From: an uncultured Actinomycetes bacterium
GTDB lineage: Bacteria > Actinomycetota > Thermoleophilia > Solirubrobacterales > 70-9
Length of the DNA stretch: 18,847 nucleotides
Direction: 5' to 3'
Assembly: GCA_937907435.1 (NCBI GenBank)
Contig: CALCIA010000248.1
Span: 1 to 18,847 of the forward strand
The notes beneath the pieces were generated by a model that saw only the letters and a program-made list of their open reading frames with translations, ran no database searches and was not told the DNA's origin. Positions 13,543 to 18,847 of the stretch are shown here, in pieces. Made by a program: the position numbers and the translations under genes. Position 1 is the stretch's first letter. Every line of letters begins with the position of its first letter.

Positions 13543-15514
13543 CCCCTGCGGTGGCGTGGGGGCGCCTCGCGGTGTCCTCGGTCGCTCGGCTCGGGTCACG
13601 TACGTTCGTGCGCTCCCCTCGCCTCGCTTCCCTGCGTCCTTGCGAGGCTGGCCCACGCCACCGCAGGGGAACGCCTACGGCGCTAGCGGCGTGGCGCGGG
13701 GCTTCGAGGGGCAGGCCGGCGCCGCGGCGGCCGCCGGGGATCGAGGCGATCACCTGGGTCGCGAGCTTGCCGCGTTCCTGGAGCAGCTTGCGGCCGCCGC
13801 GGCTGAACGGCAGATAGAAGGTGTGCCATTTGCCGCCGGTCAGGTAGAAGGTGCGCGAGCCGAGCGAGCGGGTGACCTTGTGGATGCGCGGCTTGCGGTG
13901 GCGGCGCGGCGTGGTCACCTTGATCGAGGTGCGCAGGCCGAGGTGGCCGGGGCAGGCGGTGCCCGCGGGCCACTGGCAGGCGAGCGTCACCTTCACCCCG
14001 TGCGGCATCGCCTTCAGCCGCGAGAAGGTGACGGCGACCGGGATGTTCGTCGTCCGGCAGCCGAGCAGGCGGTTGCCGCCGAGCGCCAGGTTGACGGCGT
14101 AGACGCAGACCGGCTCCGGCCCCGACTTGACCGTGACGATGGTGTTGTCGAAGCCGTGCGAGGGGCCGGCGAGCCTGCGCGAGGCGGCGATGTCAGGGCG
14201 CGACTGGTTCGCCACCTGCCCCAGTTCGTAGGTTTCGACGCCCTTCTGCCCTTCGCGGCCGCCGACGACGACGTTGATCGCGAGCGCTTCGGTGGGCGCG
14301 TCGGGGTCGAGCGCCCAGCCCTTGACCCGCAGCTGGCCGGGCGCCGGCGAGCCGGTCACCTCGAGGACGCCGATCGGGTCGCTTTCGCCGACCGGCGGCG
14401 TGCCGACGCCGACCGTCGCGCCGTCGACGTAGTCGCTGTCGATGTTGATCGTGGTGCCGCCCCAGGTCTCGTTGTGGCCGCCGCGGAACTGGTGGATGCG
14501 CTGGTGGTTGGCCCACGCCGTGGCGGGCACGACCGGGTCGAGCGTGTCTTCGGCGTTGTTCCAGTTGGCGGTCCAGATGTCGTCGGGCGAGGCATAGCCG
14601 GTGCCGTAGGAGCGGGCGAGGTCGGCGATCCCGGAGCTGCTCGACGAGTAGACGCCCGACTGGTAGCCGAGCTGGTGGAGCTTTTCGGTCCACGCTCCGA
14701 GGAAGGCGAGGACCGCGTTCGTGGCGCTGGTGGTCGGCGAGTAGGCCTCCATGTCGAAGTAGATCGGGCTGCCCGCGCCGATCCCGATCGCCGCCGCCTC
14801 GGCGACCGCGTCTTCGGCCGCCGCGATCCCCTGGGTGCTCGCCGCCGCGGTGGTCAGCTTGGCGCAGCTGCTGCAGGCCGAGGTCGGCGCCTGCAGGCCG
14901 ACGTAGGTGGGGATCAGGTGCCAGCCGGCGGTGGTCTGGGCGCTGACCCAGCTGGCGCTCAGGTTGGGCTGCGAGCAGGCGCTGTTTTCGCCGCCGATGT
15001 AGATGCCGACGCCGCGGAACGGCGATTCCGCCCAGGCCGCCATCGCCTTGGTCGAAGGGGCGCTGCAGGCGTCGAAGCCGAGGCCGGTGAAGACCGAGCC
15101 GCCGACCGAGGCGGTGGCGGGCCCCCGGCTCGCGTGCGCGGCGCTCCCGTGCGCGGCGCCGGGCGCCGGGCGCGGGCGGACCGGGGACCGCCCGGAGGCG
15201 CGGGCGCCGCTCGCGGTGACGACGATCGCGCGGCGCTTGCCGAGGATCGGGCCCGCCGGGCAGCGCTGTTCCTTCGACGGCGCGCCGAGGTAGACGACGC
15301 GGCGGTCGAGCCGCACGCAGGTGCGCGAGTGCGGCGCGACCCGGATCACCTCGAAGCCGGCCGGGACCTTGACCGCGTGCCCGGCGTAGTGCACGGTCCG
15401 CGCGCCGGGCGCGGCCGCCCAGGCGGAGCCGACCGTCGACGCGAGGGCGACGAGCAGCAGCGCGGCGCCGATCAGCAGCCGGGCAGGAAGGCGTTTGCCG
15501 TGTCCGGGGGTCAT
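13499..15514 (-). CDS. Secreted DUF1906 glycoside-hydrolase-like protein
   Basis: A 671-aa exported protein. It has a signal peptide (1-34, ending ...STVGSAWAA), then a Cys-containing N-terminal domain (about 38-100) and an Ala/Gly/Pro-rich linker (100-138). The DUF1906 TIM-barrel-type domain (about 143-370) shows GFDAC (Asp148), GIYIGG, PIYFDMEAY (Asp254, Glu256), SGVYSS and NIDSDYVDG. The family is related to GH25-type lysozymes and to mycobacterial Rv2525c; a cell-wall substrate is likely but unproven. Two beta-rich domains follow (about 383-490 and 491-595). The last ~70 residues are Arg/Ala-rich; 616-658 are encoded by the 127-bp inverted-repeat element, and the frame ends inside the yceH 3' end. 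The ATG at 15514 has a TTTAAT about 10 nt upstream, suggesting a leaderless transcript. The natural C-terminus was probably near residue 598. Confidence 0.85.
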   Translation of the reverse strand: MTPGHGKRLPARLLIGAALLLVALASTVGSAWAAAPGARTVHYAGHAVKVPAGFEVIRVAPHSRTCVRLDRRVVYLGAPSKEQRCPAGPILGKRRAIVVTASGARASGRSPVRPRPAPGAAHGSAAHASRGPATASVGGSVFTGLGFDACSAPSTKAMAAWAESPFRGVGIYIGGENSACSQPNLSASWVSAQTTAGWHLIPTYVGLQAPTSACSSCAKLTTAAASTQGIAAAEDAVAEAAAIGIGAGSPIYFDMEAYSPTTSATNAVLAFLGAWTEKLHQLGYQSGVYSSSSSGIADLARSYGTGYASPDDIWTANWNNAEDTLDPVVPATAWANHQRIHQFRGGHNETWGGTTINIDSDYVDGATVGVGTPPVGESDPIGVLEVTGSPAPGQLRVKGWALDPDAPTEALAINVVVGGREGQKGVETYELGQVANQSRPDIAASRRLAGPSHGFDNTIVTVKSGPEPVCVYAVNLALGGNRLLGCRTTNIPVAVTFSRLKAMPHGVKVTLACQWPAGTACPGHLGLRTSIKVTTPRRHRKPRIHKVTRSLGSRTFYLTGGKWHTFYLPFSRGGRKLLQERGKLATQVIASIPGGRRGAGLPLEAPRHAASAVGVPLRWRGPASQGRREARRGERTNVRDPSRATEDTARRPHATAGASRRGPRASARSRL
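13543..13669. repeat. 127-bp element with 18-bp perfect terminal inverted repeats
   Basis: The ends CCCCTGCGGTGGCGTGGG (13543-13560) and CCCACGCCACCGCAGGGG (13652-13669) are exact reverse complements. A further inner pair, GCCTCGC (13564-13570) and GCGAGGC (13642-13648), extends the potential stem. The centre holds ACGTACGT (13598-13605). It starts at the base after the yceH stop codon and runs antisense through the C-terminal codons of the DUF1906 gene. No transposase is encoded and no flanking target duplication was recognised. It may be a MITE-like element, or a large bidirectional terminator between the convergent genes. Confidence 0.8.
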
Positions 15515-15524
15515 GCCTCAGGGG

Positions 15525-15530
15525 ATTAAA
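15525..15530 (-). promoter_or_regulatory. Possible -10 element for DUF1906 gene
   Basis: TTTAAT on the minus strand ends about 10 bases before the ATG at 15514. It is an AT-rich hexamer in an otherwise GC-rich gap. The spacing would put the transcription start at or next to the ATG, as in leaderless actinobacterial mRNAs. No clear -35 was found. This is a weak call. Confidence 0.3.
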
Positions 15531-15568
15531 CGGGCAAAGGCCGCGGAAGTTGCTCTCGACGGGTGCGA

Positions 15569-15584
15569 GGCAAGCGGGCTTGCC
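15569..15584 (-). terminator. Small hairpin after DyP gene
   Basis: Arms GGCAAG and CTTGCC surround a CGGG loop, 3 bp beyond the DyP stop codon on the minus strand and within the 73-bp gap before the DUF1906 start. No U-run follows. The stem is short, so it may only attenuate or may be incidental. Confidence 0.35.
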
Positions 15585-15587
15585 GGA

Positions 15588-16625
15588 TCAGCCGTCGGTC
15601 TTCTTCAGCCCGCCGATGCCGAGCGAGCCGTCCTCGACCGCCGCGGTCGGCGCCGCGTCTTCGGCGGCCTCATCGGCGTCCTCTGCGTCTTCGCCACCCA
15701 GCGGCGGGTCGTCGAGGAAGTCGGCGCTCGGCACGAAGTAGAGGTTCCCGGCGATCGCGGTGGAGAAGTCGAGGATGCGGTCGTGGGTGGCCTCGCCCTT
15801 GCCGAAGAACATGTTGTCGAGCATCTCCTCGGTCACCGCCGGGGTCGCCGCGTAGGCGACGTAGTAGGTCCCGTACTCGCCCTCGCCGACGCGGCCGAAC
15901 GGCATGTTGAAGCGCATGATCTGGAGCTGTTCGCCCTCGTCGTCTTCGATCACGTTCAGGGTCAGGTGCGAGTCGGGCGCCTTGTCCTCGTCCGGGAACT
16001 CGACGTCGTCGAGCTTGGTCCGGCCGAACGCCGCCTCCTGCTGCTCGACCGTCAGCTCGTTCCAGCCCTGCAGGTCGTGCACGTACTTCTGCACGATCAG
16101 GTAGCTCCCGCCGGCGAAGCCGGGGTCCTCGTCGCCGATCAGGACCGCCGCCGCGGCGGCGCGACCCTCCGGGTTCTCGGTGCCGTCGACGAAGCCGAGC
16201 AGATCACGCTCGTCGAAGGACTTGAAGCCGTGCACCTCGTCGACGATCCGCACCTCCGGGCCGAGCCGGTCGGCGAGCAGCCGCGCCAGCTCGAAGCACA
16301 TGTCGAGCCGGTCGGCGCGGATGTGGAAGAAAAGGTCGCCGGGGGTGGCGGGCGCGGTGTGGACCGGCCCGCGCAGCTCGCGGAAGGGATGGAGGCCCGC
16401 CGGGCGGGGCGCGCCGAAGAGCCGGTCCCAGAGCCCGGCGCCGATCCCGACCACGCAGCTGAGCCGCGCGTCGGGAGCGCGGAAGCCGACCGAGCGGCGC
16501 AGCCCGGCCACGTCGGGCAGGAGCTCCCCGATCGTCGCCTCGCCGCCGGGATCGACGCAGGCCGTGAGGAAGACGGCGGCCTCGGTGATCGGGGTCAGGA
16601 TGTCTTGCGGCTCGGCTTCGGGCAT
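15588..16625 (-). CDS. DyP-type heme peroxidase with encapsulin cargo peptide
   Basis: A 345-aa dye-decolorizing peroxidase that reduces peroxide at a heme. The family motif GFVDGTENP (144-152) contains the catalytic Asp147. The proximal heme ligand is probably His220 (DSHLTLN), and Arg238 (IMRFNMPFG) is the distal arginine. After the fold ends (about 305) an acidic Ala/Glu/Asp linker (310-331) leads to DGSLGIGGLKK (332-342). This closely resembles the C-terminal targeting peptide (LGIGSLK type) that loads DyP into encapsulin nanocompartments. No encapsulin gene flanks it here: downstream is the DUF1906 gene and upstream is the divergent reductase. The ATG at 16625 gives the usual N-terminus; its ribosome site is weak. 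Cytosolic and probably encapsulated (inferred). Confidence 0.92.
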   Translation of the reverse strand: MPEAEPQDILTPITEAAVFLTACVDPGGEATIGELLPDVAGLRRSVGFRAPDARLSCVVGIGAGLWDRLFGAPRPAGLHPFRELRGPVHTAPATPGDLFFHIRADRLDMCFELARLLADRLGPEVRIVDEVHGFKSFDERDLLGFVDGTENPEGRAAAAAVLIGDEDPGFAGGSYLIVQKYVHDLQGWNELTVEQQEAAFGRTKLDDVEFPDEDKAPDSHLTLNVIEDDEGEQLQIMRFNMPFGRVGEGEYGTYYVAYAATPAVTEEMLDNMFFGKGEATHDRILDFSTAIAGNLYFVPSADFLDDPPLGGEDAEDADEAAEDAAPTAAVEDGSLGIGGLKKTDG

Positions 16626-16790
16626 CGGCTTGACGGCGTTTGAAGCCTAGAGGTCGATTCCGGGCGGGATGTGGACGCCCGTCGGAGAGAAACACCCGAA
16701 TCCCGGTCAGGATTTGCTAGTTTGACTGCCTCATTTCCACATGAGTGGTGTGTTTAGCCCGGACAGAGACCCCCGACGGAGGAAGAGGCG
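16626..16790. promoter_or_regulatory. Divergent promoter region, DyP / sulfite reductase
   Basis: A 165-bp divergent gap that is more AT-rich than its surroundings around 16708-16755. It contains a TTGACT hexamer (about 16721-16726) that could be a -35 for the reductase, but no good -10 at 16-18 bp was found. It also has a small CCAC-ATGA-GTGG palindrome at about 16738-16749. GGAGGAAGAGG (16778-16788) is a strong ribosome site for the ATG at 16791. No known riboswitch structure was recognised. Confidence 0.35.
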
Positions 16791-18674
16791 ATGGATTCGA
16801 CGACGATGATGGACGGTGCCACGGCGATCCTCGCCGGCCTCGATGTCGATGAGCAGAAAGGGCGCAAGAGCAAGGGCCCGGTCGGCTCGCGGGAGAATCC
16901 CGAGGTCTACGAGAACGTCCCCGGCCACGTGATCCCGGTCCTCGAGGACGAGTTCGACGACTTCGGCGCCGAGTCGGGCAAATTCCTCGCCGGCGACCTG
17001 GGCGAAGAGACGTTCATCCCCTTCCGCCTCAAACAGGGCGTCTACGGGCAGCGCCAGCCCGACGTGCAGATGGTGCGGGTCAAGCTGCCGTTCGGCGGCG
17101 TCTCGGCCGATCAGCTGGAGGCTTTCGCCGACGGGATCGAACGCTGGGTGCCGCTCAACAAAGGCCACATCACCACGCGGCAGAACATCCAGATGCACCA
17201 CGTGCCGCTCAAGGACGCCGCCGAGCTGATCCGCGAACTGGGCGACGCGGGCCTCTCCTCGCGCGAGGGATGTGGCAACACGGTGCGCAACGTCACCGCC
17301 GATCCTTATGCCGGGGTCGCGACAGACGAGGTCTTCGACCCGACCCCGTACGCGGGCGCCTACGTCCGCTTCTTCGTCCGCCACCCGGTCACCCAGGCGA
17401 TGCCGCGCAAGTGGAAGGCCGCCTTCTCCTCCTCGCCCGCCGACCGCGCGATCGTGCCGATCCACGACATCGGCTTCCTGCCGAAGATCCGTGACGACGG
17501 CGAGCGCGGCTTCGAGGTCTGGGTCGGCGGCGGGACCGCGATCATGCCGCGCCTCGCCCACAAGATCTACGACTTCATCAGCGCCGACGACGGCGAATAC
17601 CTGAAGGTGAGCGAGGCGATCGTCCGCGTCTTCGACCGTCAGGACTGGCTGCGCGTGAACCGCGCGCGGGCGCGGATCAAGGTGCTGCTGGAGAAAATCG
17701 GCCCGGACGCCTTCCGCGCGCTGGTCGACGAGGAGCTCGAAGGCGACTGGACCGAGCGCCGCGACTACGCCGCCGAGCTCGAGCGACTGCGCTTCGACGA
17801 CGACGAGGAAGCGCGGGCGCCGAAACGGCCGCCCTTCGCGGCCGAGCCGAACGGCGATCAGGCGGCCTTCGACCGCTTCCTCGAACGCAACGTCACCCCG
17901 CAGCGCCAGGACGCCTTCAACGCGGTGGCCGTCAAGGTCTTCCGCGGCGACCTGACCCCGGAGCAGTTCCGCGGCCTGGCGGCGATCATGCGCGAGTTCT
18001 GCGGCGGCAACGCCCGCACCTCGGTCGAGCAGAATGTGATCCTGCGCTGGGTCCGCACCGAGGCGCTCTACGACCTCTGGCGCCGGCTCGACGCCCTCGG
18101 CCTCGCTGACACGGGCGCCTTCGAAATCGACGACGTGGTCAGCTGCCCCGGCACCGACAGCTGCAAAATGGGGATCACCGCCTCGATGGGCCTGAACGCG
18201 GCGATCTCGGAGCGGCTGGCGGCGATGGACATCACCGACCCGCTCACCCGCCAGGTGCAGATCAAGATGAGCGGCTGCCCGAACGGTTGCGGCCAGCACC
18301 ACATCGGGACGATCGGCTTCTACGGCGCCTCGCTGAAGGTCGGCGGCCGCCAGATGCCCGCCTACATCCCGCACATCGGCGGCCGCGGCGAGGGCGGCGA
18401 CCCCGCCTTCGGCAAGCGACTGAAATCGCGCCTGCCCGCCAAGCGCGTGCCGGAGGCGATCGAGCGCTGGCTGCGCATGTACGAGGCCGAGCGCGAGGCG
18501 GGCGAGACCTTCGAGGCGTTCGCCGAGCGGGTCGGCAACGAGCGCTTCGAAACCGAGGTCAAACCCCTGACCCTCCCCGCCGAGTTCAGCCTCGAGACCA
18601 TGGACCAGTTCATCGACTGGCAGCGCTCGACGCCGTACGAAGTCATCCGCGGCGAGGGGGAGTGCGCGCTGTAG
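16791..18674 (+). CDS. Ferredoxin-dependent sulfite/nitrite reductase (siroheme, 4Fe-4S), NirA/SirA type
   Basis: A 627-aa cytoplasmic enzyme for the six-electron reduction of sulfite to sulfide, or nitrite to ammonium. It has the two-fold repeated layout of the family: ferredoxin-like half-domains at about 75-150 and 370-440, each followed by a siroheme-binding half. The 4Fe-4S/siroheme cysteines are present as C-x5-C (Cys452, Cys458 in SCPGTDSCKMG) and C-x3-C (Cys496, Cys500 in SGCPNGCGQH). Siroheme-side arginines lie in TTRQNIQMHH (128-137). Cys161 (EGCGNTVRN) and Tyr85 (GVYGQRQ) line up with the covalent Cys-Tyr pair reported in the M. tuberculosis enzyme, which acts as a sulfite reductase. 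The sulfite role is therefore favoured but not proven. It has a strong Shine-Dalgarno. The perfect hairpin at 18705-18749 follows the stop, so it is probably a single-gene unit. Confidence 0.93.
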   Translation: MDSTTMMDGATAILAGLDVDEQKGRKSKGPVGSRENPEVYENVPGHVIPVLEDEFDDFGAESGKFLAGDLGEETFIPFRLKQGVYGQRQPDVQMVRVKLPFGGVSADQLEAFADGIERWVPLNKGHITTRQNIQMHHVPLKDAAELIRELGDAGLSSREGCGNTVRNVTADPYAGVATDEVFDPTPYAGAYVRFFVRHPVTQAMPRKWKAAFSSSPADRAIVPIHDIGFLPKIRDDGERGFEVWVGGGTAIMPRLAHKIYDFISADDGEYLKVSEAIVRVFDRQDWLRVNRARARIKVLLEKIGPDAFRALVDEELEGDWTERRDYAAELERLRFDDDEEARAPKRPPFAAEPNGDQAAFDRFLERNVTPQRQDAFNAVAVKVFRGDLTPEQFRGLAAIMREFCGGNARTSVEQNVILRWVRTEALYDLWRRLDALGLADTGAFEIDDVVSCPGTDSCKMGITASMGLNAAISERLAAMDITDPLTRQVQIKMSGCPNGCGQHHIGTIGFYGASLKVGGRQMPAYIPHIGGRGEGGDPAFGKRLKSRLPAKRVPEAIERWLRMYEAEREAGETFEAFAERVGNERFETEVKPLTLPAEFSLETMDQFIDWQRSTPYEVIRGEGECAL

Positions 18675-18704
18675 GAGCGACTCCGCCGGCGGCTCCCCCT
18701 CGGG

Positions 18705-18749
18705 CGAGTTCGCAGTTCTCCGCGCATAGCGCGGAGAACTGCGAACTCG
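18705..18749 (+). terminator. Perfect 21-bp hairpin after sulfite reductase, copy 2 of a repeat family
   Basis: The arms 18705-18725 and 18729-18749 are exact reverse complements with a 3-nt ATA loop. The stem begins 30 bp after the reductase stop. Its left arm matches the left half of the imperfect hairpin at 5711-5751 with a single change (GTTCT versus CTTCT in the middle). No T-run follows. Probably a terminator; also a dispersed repeat. Confidence 0.75.
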
Positions 18750-18797
18750 ACGGTTGGGGCGGGGGTTCGGGGGGCTTGCGGCCGTCCGAGATGGTCC

Positions 18798-18847
18798 TGG
18801 GCTCCTCATGGGGGTCCTGGCAGGCTGTGACCCCCATGAGGAGCCCA
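18798..18847. repeat. Perfect 19-bp inverted repeat at the window edge
   Basis: TGGGCTCCTCATGGGGGTC (18798-18816) and GACCCCCATGAGGAGCCCA (18829-18847) are exact reverse complements around a 12-nt loop. The right arm ends at the last base of the window, so the element may be longer. It is unrelated in sequence to the hairpin at 18705. It could be a terminator for a gene arriving from the right, or another dispersed palindrome. The rest of 18750-18797 shows nothing recognisable. Confidence 0.7.

Noticed and set aside
13499..13680. Complete insertion sequence between yceH and the DUF1906 gene
   Set aside because: The element is 127 bp, encodes no transposase and shows no recognisable target-site duplication.
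16626..16790. SAM or other riboswitch upstream of the sulfite reductase
   Set aside because: No conserved riboswitch core could be traced by eye in the short leader; only a small CCAC/GTGG palindrome is seen.

Overview
The window is very GC-rich, with dense coding, GTG starts used alongside ATG, and small intergenic gaps. Gene content (ferredoxin-type siroheme reductase, encapsulin-type DyP peroxidase, MptB-like mannosyltransferase, L,D-transpeptidase, DUF1906 secreted hydrolase, FlgM-like small protein) points to a high-GC actinobacterium. Protein style suggests class Thermoleophilia, order Solirubrobacterales. That placement is an inference from composition and gene content, not from a marker gene.

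Layout. (a) 1-291: a non-coding 3' region with two hairpins and a short tandem repeat. (b) 292-3305, minus strand: a three-gene operon of response regulator, sensor histidine kinase and HtrA-type lipoprotein protease. The genes abut or overlap by 4 bases, so they look translationally coupled. (c) 3423-3623: a small FlgM-like (anti-sigma-28) gene diverging from the regulator. (d) 3553-4539, minus: thiL. (e) 4602-5675, plus: a flippase-like (UPF0104/LPG synthase TM domain) membrane protein. (f) 5756-9633, minus: MscS-like small channel, class A penicillin-binding protein and MptB-like GT-C mannosyltransferase. (g) 9632-13542, plus: an intramembrane CPBP protease with a beta-propeller, an L,D-transpeptidase, pyrE and a YceH/DUF480 protein, with gaps of 10, 21 and 19 bp. 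(h) 13499-15514, minus: secreted DUF1906 glycoside-hydrolase-like protein. (i) 15588-16625, minus: DyP peroxidase ending in an encapsulin cargo peptide. (j) 16791-18674, plus: NirA/SirA-type sulfite or nitrite reductase. (k) 18675-18847: two perfect hairpins.

Much of the window serves the cell envelope: peptidoglycan synthesis (PBP), 3-3 cross-linking (L,D-transpeptidase), osmotic release (MscS), polyprenol-linked mannosylation, a flippase-like protein, periplasmic quality control (HtrA) under a two-component system with almost no extracytoplasmic sensor loop, and a membrane protease carrying a probable extracytoplasmic propeller. The rest is housekeeping (thiL, pyrE) and redox or sulfur metabolism.

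The most unusual signals are: (1) the propeller inserted between TM1 and TM2 of a CPBP protease; (2) a family of palindromic elements that lie inside or run into coding sequence: a 49-bp element in two copies with a compensatory base-pair change, one copy in frame inside the mannosyltransferase; a mirror-symmetric set of four 19-bp arms in yceH; and a 127-bp terminal-inverted-repeat element that supplies the C-terminus of the DUF1906 protein; (3) an encapsulin-type DyP cargo with no encapsulin gene beside it; (4) a mannosyltransferase whose first membrane helix is still readable upstream of its first usable start codon. No rRNA, tRNA, CRISPR array or transposase gene was seen.
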